From Pinus tabuliformis (lineage: Eukaryota > Streptophyta > Pinopsida > Pinales > Pinaceae), in contig CM062805.1 of NCBI GenBank assembly GCA_031772625.1, positions 510,674,102-510,738,101 on the forward strand: DNA of 64,000 nucleotides. The letters run 5' to 3'. Below are positions 47,984 to 61,839 of this stretch, one piece after another. The translations under genes and the position numbers were made by a program. Numbering within the stretch: position 1 is the stretch's first letter; each line of letters opens with the position of its first letter. The notes below the pieces were generated by a model, which made no database searches, was not told where the DNA came from, and worked only from the letters and a program-made list of their open reading frames with translations.

Positions 47984-48847
47984 TGGTATCAGATCCAGAG
48001 AGAGATGTAGTGAAGCTTCAAATATGAGAGGAACAGGGCCCAAATCTATGAGAGTTGTGAGATCGAGGGTAGTGAGATGTTATTGTTAAGTCCCTACTCT
48101 CCAATTTTTTTTATCATTGGCTGAGATCGTAGATAGATCTGACTAGTGTTGTTCATTTTTGTTGTAAGGGCCCTAACTATACAAACCTTCATCGTATCGC
48201 ATAGGGTTGTGGTTCATCTTTGCTAGTTATATTAAATATCGCGAATCAATGATTTGCAGAAATTTTAAAAGAACAAGGTCGTTGGATGCATAGGTGTGAT
48301 TTGTGGCATAAAATTGTGGATAGTTTGATCCATTTAGCTGAATTAGGGGTGGCGTGAAATTTGTTTGTAAACCTCCTTTGCTAATGTTGCAGAAGGTGTG
48401 AGCAGTAGTTTTGATATTTTATTCATCTTGTATTCTCTCCACTGTGGTGAGTGGAAGGATCGATTTCATGTTTCCAAAACGATTTTAGGTTTACAAAACC
48501 AAGCCAATCATAAAGTGAATTTGTTTTTTATGAAGCGTATGGTGTGATACATTAAAAGAGTTGTATGGGATTAGTTAATTTTTTTTATGGTGAAAAAGAA
48601 TTTACCAGATATAAGGAGTTAACTATCCTCCTTTGGGTGAAAGTTAAAAATTGTTGATAAAAAGGTGTATTTGGTTAAAAAGGGGAAAATAAAGTTTTGG
48701 AAACAGGGTTTGGTAAAAAAGGAGAAATAAGAAGTAATTTTGGCTTTGTTTTTTATTTGAATAAATATTAAGTGTTGTTTTTTTTTAGATCCTGTGCAAT
48801 GTAGATCTGGTGAGTTTTGGGTTTAAAGTTGGTGGTTTGGGTGCATT

Positions 48848-49670
48848 TTGTTGATTGGGGACAATTTTTTTGTCATTATGTCAAATTTTTTGGCTGAAAC
48901 TTATTTGAATGAGTCCACAAGGATTGATGGAGGAAATTATGCAAATTGGAAATTTAAGGTATTAACAATTTTAGAGGAAAATAATTTGTGGCCCATAGTG
49001 AGCGGGGGGGAGCCTAAACCCACCACTGTTGTAGCTATTCTAGATTGGGAAAAAAGGGAAAGAAAAGAAAAGGTGTTGCTAAGAATGCCAGTTAAGGACA
49101 ACATCATTCCTCATATTAGGGATTGTAAAACATCCAAAGAAACATGGGATGTTCTCAAAAGCTTGTATGAAACATCTAATACCAACCAGATTTTTTTCTT
49201 GAAGACCAAGCTTTTGTCAATTAAAATGGAGACCAATGAAAGTATAAGCAATTTAATTTCCCATGTCAAAGAGTTAAGTGATAAGTTAGGAGACATTGGT
49301 GAAAAGGTGTCCAATACAGACTTGGTCACCATCACATTAAATGGCTTAGTGCAAGATTATCAAATTTTTGTTTCAAGTCTTTCAGCTAGAGAGAAGCCTC
49401 CTACTTTTGATGAACTGACATGTATTCTTCTACAAGAGGAAGAGAGGATGAAGAACTTCAATTTGGGCTCAAACAGTTTAGATTTGGCATTGGTAGCGAA
49501 GGGTAAGCAACCATAAAAAGGCAAGCCATGGGACAAAAGAAAAGGAGGAAAGTTTCAAGCAAAGCAGAAAGGTATGGCACAATCTAAATTTCTAGTTCAT
49601 GATAAAATAAATGATGATTTTTATTATTGTGGAAAACCTGGACATCATGTTAAATATTGCTATAAAAGGA
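48848..49670 (+). pseudogene. Copia Gag remnant with zinc knuckle
   Basis: The N-terminal part carries the Copia Gag pattern GGNYANWKFKVLTILEEN and KETWDVLKSLYE (UBN2-type). A CYYCGKPGHHVKYC zinc knuckle (CX2CX4HX4C) lies near 49624-49665. Gag forms the particle and packages element RNA. Fossil. Confidence 0.85.
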
Positions 49671-49762
49671 GATATAATGAATTTAAATAGAGAAATAGAA
49701 GGAATAATGGGAATTTTGTGGACGAAGACACCTCAATCAATGATTGATTTAAAAATCTCAAA

Positions 49763-51172
49763 TTGTTTGTTTCCGATGTTGCATTGCCTGCTGAGACTGA
49801 TGATCTAAATGCTTGGTTCATTGATTCTAGTGCACCACTCCATATGTCTTGTAATAAGAATTGGTTTGATGAATATCATGAGAACATTGATGGATCATGT
49901 GTTTATCTAGGAGACAACAGATCTCTTCAAGTTCAAGGTTACGGAATAATAGGTGTGATGTTACCTAATGGAAAAGAGAGGCAGATCCATGATGTGATGT
50001 ATGTTCCTGGTATCAAAAAGAATTTAATTTATATTTCTACTATTGTTGATCAAGATCTAAAGGTAGAATTTGTCAAATAACATTGTGTTGTTAGATATAT
50101 CCATGACCACTAAAAGGTTATTGCCATAGGTACCAGAGTTGGAGGCTTGTATAAGCTAGATGTGACCAGGACATGGCATGAAGCATTGGTATCTACAACA
50201 ATGTCAACAGAAACATTATGGCATCAAAGGTATGGTCATTTAAATCACAATGATTTAATGTTACTTCAAAGAAAAAAAATGGTTGAAGGTATTCCTGTTA
50301 TGAAGAATAATCATGTTGAATGTGAATCATGTGCACCTAGCAAGCAACATAGAGAGGAACTTCCTATACATGAAGTAAAAAGGGAAAGAGAAATACTTGA
50401 ATTAATTCATACCAATGTATGTGGACCTATGCAATCTAGATCTCTTGGAGGAGAATTTTACTTTCTTACTTTTGTTGATGATAGATATAGATACACTTGG
50501 GTCTATTTCTTAAGAAAGAAAAATGATGTTTTTGAGTACTTTAAGGAATTCAAAAACATGGTGGAAAAACAAACTGGGAAATACATCAAAACTCTTAGTT
50601 CTGATCAGGTGGGAGAATACAAATCAATATTTTTTAATCAATATTGTAAAAGTCATGGGATTCTACAACAATTTACAATGCCTCATACACCTCAGAAAAA
50701 TGGAGTTGCTGAGAGGAAAAATAGAACTCTAGTGGAATGTCCACGAAGCATGCTTCAAGGTAAAAATATCTCTAATGGTTTTTGGGCTGAAGTCATTAAT
50801 ACTGTTGTTTATTTGAAAATTATGAGTCCAAGCAAAATTTTAGATCTAAAAATACCTTTTGAAGCATTTCATGGATATAAACCAAAATTGAATCATTTAA
50901 GAGTTTTTGGATGCAAGGAATTTGCTCATATTCCCAAAGATGAAAGAAGAAAACTTGATGCCAAATCAATTAAGTGCACATTCATTGGTTATTGTGATGA
51001 TCAAAATGCATACAAGTTGTTTGATCCTAATTCACATACATTTCTTGCAAGTAGGGATGTGGTGTTTCATGAAAATGTAGATGAAGGTGATAAAATGAAT
51101 AAGACAGGTGTATGGCATGATATTGATGATGATGTCAAAATTGATGCAAGTTTTGAACATGAACAAGAATAG
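49763..51172 (+). pseudogene. Copia protease region, GAG-pre-integrase and integrase remnant
   Basis: 49801-50080 contains the WFIDSSAPLHMSC area, where Copia protease has its D-S/T-G-A site, and VMYVPGIKKNLI. From 50147 come the pre-integrase zinc-binding region (LWHQRYGHLN, CESCAPSKQ) and the integrase core with the D,D,E landmarks TFVDD, LSSDQVGEY and TPQKNGVAERKNRTL. The integrase C-terminal part, with GYKPKLNHLRVFGC, follows. Fossil. Confidence 0.88.
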
Positions 51173-51304
51173 ATACAACAATAGGTACATGAACAGGAAC
51201 ACATACAGGTTCAAGAGCAGGAAGCATCCAGGAGTCATGACACACCAAGAAGAGAACAAGAGACTCCACAAAGAAGAAAGAATGATGAAAGCAGTAAAAC
51301 TCTA

Positions 51305-52090
51305 ATGAGGTCATCATGTGAAATTCAGCCACCTATAAGGTATAAATATTATGCATTGATGTCTCATGTAATGAATGTTGTAGAATGTTCAAGTTATGAA
51401 GAAGCTAAAGAATATAAAGAATGGAGAGATACAATGAAGAATAACACATGGGAATTAACAGAATTTCCCAAATATAGAGTTCTCATAGGATGCAAATGGT
51501 TGTTCAAATCAAAGTTTAATGTTGATGGTAGTACTGATAAGTATAAAGCTAGATTGGTTGCAAAACGCTATTCACAAGAAGAAGGCATTGAATATGAAGA
51601 TACTTTTGCACCTATAGCTAAATTGAATACAATTAGAATCATGATTGCATTAGCTACAAAACAAAATTGGAAAATGCATCAGTTAGATGTCAAATATTCT
51701 TTCTTGAGTGGTGAATAAAATAAGATTTTATTTGGTTCAGCGTGAAGGGTTTGTAAAGTAGGGATAGGAGCATCTTGTTTGTAGGTTAAAGAAATCTTTG
51801 TATGGTTTGAAACAAGCACCAATATCTTGGTATGTGAAAATTGATTCATTCTTTTATGAAAAAGGTTTTGTGAGAAGCAAAAGTGATCCTAACTTGTACA
51901 TCAAGAGAGATGAAGATGGGAATATTGCCTTGATATCTTTGTACATTGATGATCTTATCATAACAGGCAGTGCACTCAGGTTGATTGAAGAAATTAAAAT
52001 TTAGTTGTCACAGGTATTTGAAATGAAGGATCTTGATGAATTGCATTATTGTTTGGGTCTTGAAATTTGGAGGGAATCTGGTAAGACAAT
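51305..52090 (+). pseudogene. Copia reverse transcriptase remnant
   Basis: Shows KARLVAKRYSQEEGIEYEDTF, YGLKQAPISWY and the catalytic LYIDDLII motif of Copia reverse transcriptases. Fossil. Confidence 0.88.
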
Positions 52091-52321
52091 CATCACACAA
52101 AGGCAATCCTTGAAAGATTTCATATGTTTGAATTCAAACCAGTGTCTACTCCTTTAGAATAGAATGTCAAGTTTGTATAATGATGATGGATCTGAAGAAG
52201 TTAATGGAACTTTGCATCGTCAATTGGTGGGAAGTTTGAACTACCTCACCACTACCAGGCCATATATAACGTATTTTGTAAACATTCTTAGTCAATTTAT
52301 GGCTAAGCCTTGTGAAAGCCA

Positions 52322-52885
52322 TTGGAAAGCGAAAAACAAAGTCCTTCGATATTTGAAGGGAACAATTTATTTTGGTATTTGTATATTGATGAATTTGATG
52401 TTGAGTTGCTAGGTTTTTCTGATTCAGATTGGGCTGGAAATCCTGATGATAGAAGATCAACCTCTAGATATGCATTCAATTTAGGATTAGGGGTCATATC
52501 ATGGAGCAACAAGAAACAACCAATTGTTTCTTTGTCATCCACAGAATATGAATACAAAGCCTTGACTAATGCAACTTGTGAAGTTATTTGGTTAAGGAGG
52601 ATTCTTGAAGATGTTGGAGAAAAACAAAGAGGACCAACAAGCATCAAATGTGACAACCAGAGTTCCATGAAGCTGGAAAATAATCCAATTTATCATGCCA
52701 GAACAAAACATATTGAAGTCCAACATCATTTTGTAAGAGAAAAGATACAATCAAATGAGATTCATTTAGTCTATTGTAATACAAGTGAGAATGTAGCTGA
52801 CATATTTACCAAGCCTCTTGGAAAGATGAACTTTGAAATATGTAGACAACAACTAGGCATTGTTGAAAATCCATTTCTCCATTAA
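52322..52885 (+). pseudogene. Copia RNase H remnant
   Basis: Shows DSDWAGNPDDRRSTSRYAF, VSLSSTEYEYKAL, the CDNQSS block, ARTKHIEVQHHFVRE and ADIFTKPL, the standard end of Copia polyproteins. It is directly followed by the polypurine tract. Fossil. Confidence 0.9.
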
Positions 52886-52892
52886 GGGGGGA

Positions 52893-53140
52893 TGTTGGAA
52901 TAATGTAGAAATGATATGTCCAGATAGAGTTGATGAGTTGTGTTCTCGTAGTTAGTGTTTGAGTCTATCTATCATGAGTTGTGTCTTCGTAGTTTGTGTT
53001 GTGAGTTGGTGATCCAAATTATTTGGATCTAGATTGTCCTAGAAGCTGCCTATGTGTGCCTATATAATGTATTGGTTGTCCAAATAGTTCGAGAAATAAT
53101 ATTTGGTTTTATTCTTATGTATCTCACTCATTTTCTAATA
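52893..53140 (+). repeat. 3' LTR of the Copia element
   Basis: Follows the polypurine tract and has the same length as the 5' LTR. The similarity to the 5' side continues past the LTR to about 53233. Confidence 0.9.
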
Positions 53141-53233
53141 TGGTATCAGAGCAAGAGAGAGATCTAGTGAAGCTTCAGATATGAGAGCAAGAGGGCCCAG
53201 ATATGTGAGAGCTCTGAGATAGAGGGAAATGCA
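53141..53233 (+). repeat. Leader-like sequence beyond the 3' LTR
   Basis: Starts with TGGTATCAGAGCAAGAGAGAGAT and stays similar to 47984-48080, the element's own primer-binding site and leader. A 3' LTR followed by leader sequence suggests a former second element copy or LTR-LTR recombination. Confidence 0.7.
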
Positions 53234-53235
53234 AT

Positions 53236-53507
53236 CTTATTTACCGCGTACAATAAAAAGATAATTGATTATACATATTTGAATAGTTCTAATTAAAAAC
53301 TTTATAAAATATCAATAATCTCATTCTCATTGTGTTCGTTGTTAATATTACAATTCATTATAGAAGAGATGTGTGAAAAACATTTCACAATTCGGTATAG
53401 AAGAGATGTGGGAAAAACATTTCGCTTTCACTCTTCGACTTATAAATAAAATATTCTGATGTTTATGTTAAAAATATAATTTTATATCAATTTTAAAAAG
53501 ATACAAT
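53236..53507 (+). repeat. Direct repeat flanking the Copia element, right copy
   Basis: Matches 47420-47735, then continues past the point where the left copy is cut by the 5' LTR (GATACAAT). Confidence 0.75.
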
Positions 53508-55235
<1,728 letters not shown>

Positions 55236-55430
55236 AATATTTGTTTATGTAGCCCCGAGGAGCCAATTCAATTGCCAATGGGAGTGAAATAAAGTGTTAT
55301 GTGTGAAGAGGTTTAAGGTTCAAATCTTTCAATTCACTTGTGCATATGGAAGGGGCATAGGTAGGCACCTAGAGGTTATAGCGGCAATTGTTGGAATCGG
55401 CCACCTAGATACAAAAAAAAAGGACATGTA
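55236..55430 (+). mobile_element. Probable tRNA-derived SINE
   Basis: GAGCCAATTCAATTGCCAATGG near 55259 (read as two adjoining parts) resembles an A box and AAGGTTCAAATC near 55317 a B box, at tRNA-like spacing. The unit ends in an A-run at about 55420. Target-site duplications are not clear. Confidence 0.5.
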
Positions 55431-55528
55431 TTTAAAATTATATTAATAACATAATTTTTTTTTTAATATAGACAATATGCTAGATAATTAAAATATTTTA
55501 ATGTCTATATTAAGTAAAATATTTCAAT

Positions 55529-55534
<6 letters not shown>

Positions 55535-55562
<28 letters not shown>
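55535..55562. repeat. (AT)n microsatellite
   Basis: About fourteen dinucleotides. Confidence 0.9.
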
Positions 55563-55564
<2 letters not shown>

Positions 55565-55794
55565 TGTTTATAGTTCAAATGTTATAAAAAAATTGAAGTA
55601 GTTTTATTATTTTACATTTTGGTCATTTTTAAGGTATATTTAGAAGTCAATTTAGTCTAAAATCTACCAAATATTTGTTGAAATTGCAAATTTAAGTTGT
55701 GTATTCTACATAATCCAAGTGTCCAAAGAGACTTTCAAGGTATTGTATCAATTTATGTATTCAAAAATGCATTTTAAACAATGAGATGTTACAC

Positions 55795-55839
55795 ATGGTA
55801 TAAATTACACATCAAGAGATCTAATCCATTTCATGGCTA

Positions 55840-55877
<38 letters not shown>

Positions 55878-55932
55878 CTTAACCATGAAAGGGATTTGCA
55901 CATCATGAGATTTGATCCCTCTCATTACATTG
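55795..55932. repeat. Palindrome around an (AT)n core (MITE-like)
   Basis: AATCCATTTCATGGCTAAG left of the AT run pairs with CTTAACCATGAAAGGGATT to the right. GAGATCTAATCC and GAGATTTGATCC flank it. A related sequence lies near 53880-53930. Confidence 0.5.
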
Positions 55933-56501
55933 CATATCTATAGTTAAGATGAATCTATACTAGTTTAATTTTTATTATGATGGATTAGTGTTGCAAGATA
56001 TTAAGAAAGATATTATAATGAAACATACCATCTTTACTTTAGTAATTATGATTTTTTTCAACATAGCTACATTTAAGGTGATGAATTTTTTATCGAAATA
56101 ACAAATTTATAGCTAGCGCAACAATGAAAATCTTCCAAGAATTCATAAAATCAATTGGAATTAGTTAATGTTCTAAATTACGAATGTTATGTTGGATTTG
56201 TTGCAAGTGATAAATAATTGGTTAACAAATTTTAGAAGATGATTTGTGGTATTTTTTTATTATTAAATCAAAATATTCATAGTAGAAATAACAAATTTTA
56301 ATCATATTTATTATATAAAGACAAATAAAAACAATAGTAACCAAATAAATAAGTATGATAATACAAAATGTTATATATTTATGGATGGAAGTGATGCTCA
56401 TTGGCTCATTGAGGGGAAACCTCCAATTGAGTGGAGCTTTTGATTATAAATAAATTTACAAAAAAAAAGTATTCGGTTGCTTTAGCCTTTTTATATAGTG
56501 T
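55933..56501. other. AT-rich spacer
   Basis: No gene recognised. 56380-56470 ends in an A-run after a small inverted GTGGAGC/GCTTTTG region and could be a SINE tail. Confidence 0.45.
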
Positions 56502-56506
56502 TATAT

Positions 56507-58060
56507 TGATGCAGGAGCATCTAGACCAGGCCAGCAATGTGACAGGATGGTCACATGTTGTGGCTAAACGCAAGACTTGAGGAAAGCTTAGTTGTTAAAT
56601 TTGTGTTAATTTCAATAAGGGTAGGTAGTTAATAGTGGTCTAGTTTAGTTAAAAGATGATAAAGATTGAGTTGTAACTAATTCTTTCATGTATGGAAAGG
56701 GGTAGTTAGGTATGACTGAGATATAACTTCCTTTTGGGAGGAGAGGGAGGTAATGTTTTGGACGGCAAGAAGTTTGTAAGCCTCTGGGCATTTGAAAAGG
56801 GCCATCGATCTGAAAATCTGGCCATGAACCAAGTGAGTTTTTGTAATTGATTACATTTGGCTAAATTGATGAGGAATTTGTTCTGGAAATTCTGTGTGAA
56901 TCATATATATATTCTTGGTTAAGTTCTGTTTAGAGAATGCTTAATTTACTGTGCAAAGCATATGAGGGAAGTATTGTTCTTAATTAATGTGAAATTATGT
57001 ATTGAACGGAATTCAATCTACACATGCTAAAGGGGATGTAAGAAAAGGGACTGATCACTCTGGAGGAAGATTGAATCGAGGTTCGATTCAAGTTGGTATT
57101 CGTATATCGGCTTGGAAGGTCGATTTCCAGGTTAGCGTGGTGGAATTATGAACGGAGGGATTTTGAAAGAATCTGTGGAAGACTGAATTATAACTGAGGA
57201 ACTGACTGCGTGATGGGGTATGGCGCAGAGATTGTGCCAATGGTGAAAACAAACCATGGTCTGGATGATACATAATCTTTCATTATGTGGAAGAATGCAG
57301 ATTCCAAAACTGAATTCGAAGTGGTCTGCGTGGAGTTAGAGCAATCACTTGAGATAGAATTGATAGGGTTTGATTGAGCGGACTGTCGTGTTTATGTTGG
57401 AGGCAAATTCCAGTAAAACTGTTATGTAAGTGTTTGGTTATTTACATCTCACCGATATATATGTTCGAGTGTTTTGGTAGATGGAGATTGGTATCTTTCG
57501 ACTGGAGAATCGAGAACAGGTCAGTGGTTTTACAAATTAAGGCAGAACCAAAGAATTTGAACCAGAGCAGACAATGAACGGACCTTCGATGATGAGGTTG
57601 AATCGAATGAAGTTGTGAGAATGAATGGCGGTAGGGGATGGATGCAGAGGTCATTAAGTCTATGTGCGTACTATAGTAGAAGTGTATCAAAGATGAGGGC
57701 CGTCCAAGGAAGGGAAATGTGCTGGCAGTCATACAAGAATGAGCCAAAATGGAGCTGGGCGTATTTATTTTGGAATTGGTAAATAATGGTCCACAGTGTG
57801 ATTATTAACCCAAGGGCGTCGTGGTAGCAGTTAATTGCAGACCCTCTGTATATTTGTTCTGCGTGTAAGAAATTGATACAGAATGAGTATCCTAATGAAG
57901 ATGCTTAAGTTTATGACTTTCAATTGAGAAGCTTCCGCAATTCAGGTATGATGAAAATCGCCAGAAGGAGTCTTGTCTGGACAAATATTTGAAGATGCAT
58001 TTTTTTTTATATGCCTGAGGATGGAGAGATTCTGGGTTTTGCAGGGTGAGTCTTGCATCA
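56507..58060 (+). repeat. 5' LTR of the gene-capturing element
   Basis: Preceded by TATAT and followed by AG and the primer-binding site. About 97% identical to the 3' LTR by eye. Confidence 0.92.
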
Positions 58061-58416
58061 AGTGGTATCAGAGCCGGAATAGCTCTGAGTGGAGATTTAA
58101 GTTTTCAGTTAAATTAATTGCATGTGATGAATGAATGCTAGATTTTGGAACTGATGAAGATTGCAGCACAGATATGCAAGTGCAGTTGACGAAGTGAAGC
58201 AAGATCAATAGGATCTTGAAGGGGAGTTGTTAGATGATATTCGCTCTGGTTTGAAAGATGTTTGCAGAGTTCAGGTTGTAAGCAGATTGAAGAAAGTCTC
58301 AGCGGGAAGAAGCAGATCACAACTATAGAGCAGTGATAAAGGAGTCCAACAAAGGATTCTAAGTGAATGTGGCAGAACCTGAAGATTCAACAGAGGTTGA
58401 ATAAAGTTGCAGATGA

Positions 58417-59590
58417 GTGAAGCCTAAAGGAGCAGTGGAGAAATGCTCGAAAGGTTCCAGTAGAGGACCAGTGATTACCAAAAGACCAGATCTGGAGGAA
58501 GGGATTGGTGAGGTAAGTGGCAGCAGAAGAGTTTGTTGTTGCAGAGGCTTGGTGCAACTAATGGGTGAGAAACTCATGGCGAAGAAGATGACTATTGAAA
58601 GTCATAGAGGAGAGAGCAGAGGTTCAAAAAGATGCCACAGTAGAAAGAGGGAGAAAGAGGATGCCAAGGTAAGTGGCATAGGACAGCAGTTGACGGATGA
58701 AGAGTATGAGAAAGAGAAAGCTAAGATAGCAGTGCAACTTGGGTTATTGATGGAGTTATTATAGGAGAATATGAAAGACCAGAGACATGGTTGGACCATG
58801 AGGAAAAGAGTGAAGTGGCAGAGGCTACAACAGAAAGCAGATCAACAGATAAACATGCAGTTAAGAAAAGAGCCGAGGAAGCTCGAGCAGATGATGAGTA
58901 TACAATTGAGACATGAAAAACTTAGAGCAGCTGAGTTGAAAGCGGAGGTTTCCATTGGTGAAACAGAAGAAGAGATCATTGATGATTTCTTGAACTATTG
59001 GGTAAATCCAGAACGACTGGGTAATGTAAAACCTTGTATTTTTGTAGCTGACAATTGTGATGTTACTACAAGATTTAGTGAGGAGGATGCGCAATCTTGT
59101 GAAGCTGTCACAAGTATAGGGAAGAATCTTTCAGGAGATAAATACTTGGAAGAAGAAAGCAGTGGTGCGTTTGAAGCTGTTGCAGTAGAGAGAGGAGCTT
59201 AAGAAGAAAGGATGAAGACAAAGATAATGGCAGATGCCGCAGGCAAATTTGTTCAGAGGAAAATGCTTGAAGAAGTAGGGGAAGCAGATGAAACAGATGA
59301 AGTTATCTGCAAGCCAGAGGAAGGAATATCTGTGGATGATGATGAGGAAGTGGTGAGATTGTATGGGGGTCTCAAAAGTTCAGAAGAGAACTTGCGTCAG
59401 CGTATTGAAATGTTGACACGAAGACTAGATTCAGAGAAACAAGTGACAGAAGATAAATATGGTGGGAAAGATGCAAATAAGATAATTGATGCTCCACAAC
59501 AGCTTGATGACTGTTTGTTGCATATGCCCTTGGCTACGATGTTGCCGCTCGAAGGAAGTTCAGAGGAGGTGCAACTTTCCAAGAGCAGCC
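58417..59590 (+). pseudogene. Lys/Glu-rich element ORF remnant (5' part)
   Basis: Charged, coiled-coil-like coding sequence between the primer-binding site and the captured carrier. The DQRHGWTMRKRVKW block near 58773-58815 is shared with the minus-strand element at 44.7-47.3 kb, together with the hydrophobic/Glu stretch just before it. This identifies the stretch as element sequence rather than captured cargo. Farther on, acidic and Lys-rich segments (EEEIIDDFLNYWVNPERLG, DDDEEVVRLYGGLKSSEEN) match nothing I recognise and could be element-derived or a third, unrecognised capture. Fossil. Confidence 0.5.
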
Positions 59591-59598
59591 TAAGGGAG

Positions 59599-60400
59599 AT
59601 GAAAGAGGAAAGAGAATTGAGGATCCGGAGTCTATTTAATTTCTTTGATGCAATGAACAGTGGGCACCTTGACAATTCGCAAATTGAGCGGGGTCTATAG
59701 GCATTGTGGACACCGGCCAAATATAAGTATGCCAAGGATCTGCTTCAAGTTAGCGATTCTAATCAGGATGGCCGTGTCGAGTACCAGGAGTTTCGACGGT
59801 ATATGGATGACAAGGAACTCGAGCTTTACCGCATTTTTCAGGCGATAGATGTGGAACACAGTGGCTGCATTTTGCCTGAAGAGCTATGGGAAGCACTCGT
59901 TAGAGCAGGTATGAAAATGAGTGATGAAGAACTTGCGCGTTTCGTGGAGCACATAGATAAGGATAATAATTGAATCATAACATTTGAAGAGTGGCGGAAT
60001 TTTCTCCTTTTATATCCACATGAGGCAACCATAGAAAACATATACAGGTATTGGGAAAGGGTTTGCCCCATAGATATTGGGGAGCAAGCAGTTATTCGTG
60101 AAGGTATTGACAGGCACACACAAGCGTCCAATTATATTATTGCTGGAGGGGTTGCTGGTGCTTTGTCTTGAACCGCCATAGCTCCTCTTGACCGTTTGAA
60201 GGTGATATTGTAGGTGTAGACATGAGGAGCTCATGTTATTCCAGCTATTAGTAATATTTTTAGAGAAGGTGGTCTTAAAGGATTTTTCATAGGGAATGGA
60301 ATTAATGTTCTGAAAGTAACTCCTGAATCTACAATCAAGTTTTTTTCTTATGAAATGATGAAAGATTTTGTTGTTCACATAACTGGAGAAGAAAAGGAAG
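59599..60400 (+). pseudogene. Captured fragment of a calcium-dependent mitochondrial ATP-Mg/phosphate carrier
   Basis: The coding sequence resembles plant SCaMC/APC proteins from near the N-terminus through the first carrier repeat. Landmarks are RIRSLFNFFDAMNSG, the EF-hand loop [32 protein letters not shown], a second EF-hand-like region with [47 protein letters not shown], the carrier signature PLDRLK and FFIGNGINVLKVTPEST. The host protein sits in the inner mitochondrial membrane and exchanges ATP-Mg for phosphate under Ca2+ control. The fragment is uninterrupted by introns and covers the EF-hand half plus one of three carrier repeats, so it was probably copied from spliced mRNA. It lies inside an LTR element and is degraded. 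Confidence 0.88.
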
Positions 60401-60924
60401 AAGCGCTGACAATGACAAGAAGTCAGCGACAGGATCAAGGAGGAAAAGAAAGCAGCACCCATCAAGAAGATAATGTATGGGAGAAGGAGTTAGAGTTGCT
60501 GGAGAAATGGCTAAAAGCACCAGTACCTGATGAAGATTGCAAAAAGTTTGCAGTAAAAGAAGCAGAAGTAGGGGAGGAAGTTCACAACTGTGAACCAAGG
60601 CAAAGGAGAATTATTGGAATAGATGATGTAGGGGAAAAAGTTGAAAACTCTTTGAAAGAGTTAAATCAACACACTGAAGTGTTGATGAAAGGAAAAAGTC
60701 CAGCACAGCAAGTTGAAATTCTATTGAAAGGAGACACACAGTGTAGATGTGTGAGACAAAGGAAAATGCAGCTGGATAGCAGCAACCAGCTAGAGCAGGA
60801 AGGAGGAATTAATGAAGAAGACCAGCAAATAGATCGACTGGAAGCGAAGATTGAGAACATAAAAGAACTAATGTTGAGGCAAACCAGGAGGCAAAGGATG
60901 GCAGCATCAGAAAAAGTGATCAGC
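60401..60924 (+). pseudogene. Charged linker region between the two captures
   Basis: Continues open from the carrier fragment as Lys/Glu/Gln-rich sequence (KELELLEKWLKAPVPDED, EEDQQIDRLEAKIENIKEL) with coiled-coil character. It resembles the element's own ORF style more than either host gene. No family recognised. Confidence 0.4.
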
Positions 60925-61832
60925 GAAGTACAAAAATATTTTCAGCAGGGTAAGAGAATTTGTACAAAAGATCCTGACACTGCCAAAACGTTTGAAGAGA
61001 CCGAAATAGCAGTCAAAAATGTTAGACTCATTGAGGCCATCTCAGCGAGTGGTCTTGAGAATCACTCTGTTGATGATTCCTTCAATTCTCATTCAATAAA
61101 GGTGGAGCGACGGCATGGAATAGAAGAAGAAAATATAACAGTAATGGATGACTTCAGGAATCAGGAAAATATGCGCGGAAGGTGTGCGTCCCCAATATTA
61201 TTACAAGTAAAAGATTTTCTAGAGGTGATGCCATCGTTGGTTGACATCAACATTCTGAACGAAAAGCGATTCACTGTTTGTGATGACATCCATGTTGAAG
61301 ATATGCTTGCGCTATTCAAGTGTATGTGTCCAACTGGACTCTATTTTGCAAGAGGAAACCGTGGAAGCAAGAGTATGAACTAGATTCATAATTTTAAGGG
61401 TGAAGTCAAGTCCAAACATAGTGAAAGCATGTTTGAGCTTTTCGCTAAAGTGTTTTGCTGCATGATTTTGGCTCATGTCCTCAATGGCAAGATTTTTGTT
61501 GTCCGTAAAAGTCCTTTTAGCGTTGATGATATAATATTGGAGGGTATCAAAGAAATTTTTCAATTCCGCGAGCCCCCTAAAGAGGGTTTGATGTGTGGAA
61601 TACTTTGTAGCGATCCAGAGCGTGGACCTTGCAAACGAGAGGTTGGTTTGTCTTTTGGAGAAGACGTGACTAAAAGATTTCTGCAAGAAAACAATCTTGC
61701 GCAGGTGGTCAGGACTCATGAAGTTAAAGAAGAAGATCATGAGATTGAATACGATGGCAAACTTATTTCAGCACCAAGCTATTGTGACCAGAGAGGGAAG
61801 ATGAAGCAGGCAGTAGCTGACATGCAGCCTAA
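60925..61832 (+). pseudogene. Captured fragment of serine/threonine protein phosphatase 5
   Basis: The match begins at the last TPR/linker of plant PP5 (QKYFQQGKRICTKDPDTAK, then IEAISASGLENHSVDDSF) and runs through much of the catalytic domain. Landmarks are LVDINILNEKRFTVCDD, FKCMCPTGLYFARGN, RGSKSMN, ESMFELFAKVFCCMILAHVLN, EPPKEGLMCGIL, DPERGPCKREVGLSFGEDVTKRFLQ, VVRTHEVKEED and SAPSYCDQRG. PP5 is a TPR-containing phosphatase that works with HSP90 and, in plants, in light signalling. No introns are visible, so this too looks like a copy of spliced mRNA. Coverage is partial and the coding sequence is degraded, so no enzyme is expected. Confidence 0.87.
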
Positions 61833-61839
61833 ACGGAGG

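Larger units (their letters stand above)
47736..53140 (+). mobile_element. Old Copia LTR retrotransposon, pol recognisable
   Basis: 248-bp LTRs at both ends, a TGGTATCAGA primer-binding site at 47984, a TTAAGGGGGGA polypurine tract at 52883-52892, and coding remnants in the order gag, zinc knuckle, protease region, integrase, reverse transcriptase, RNase H. Integrase before reverse transcriptase defines Copia (Pseudoviridae). The two LTRs differ at roughly 20 of 248 positions by eye. With a slow conifer neutral rate (order 1e-9 per site per year) this means tens of millions of years. It is broken in several places. Confidence 0.93.

Noticed and set aside
57088-57747. Open frames in the 1.55 kb LTRs
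   Set aside because: Both strands are open in places and the frames recur in the 3' LTR (62543-63202). There is no domain, so non-coding LTR is assumed.
58138-60598. Minus-strand Leu/Ser-rich frames opposite the captured genes
   Set aside because: Antisense shadows of charged coding sequence.
59599-61832. Functional carrier or phosphatase gene of the host
   Set aside because: Both are partial, intron-less, degraded and sit inside an LTR pair with target-site duplications.
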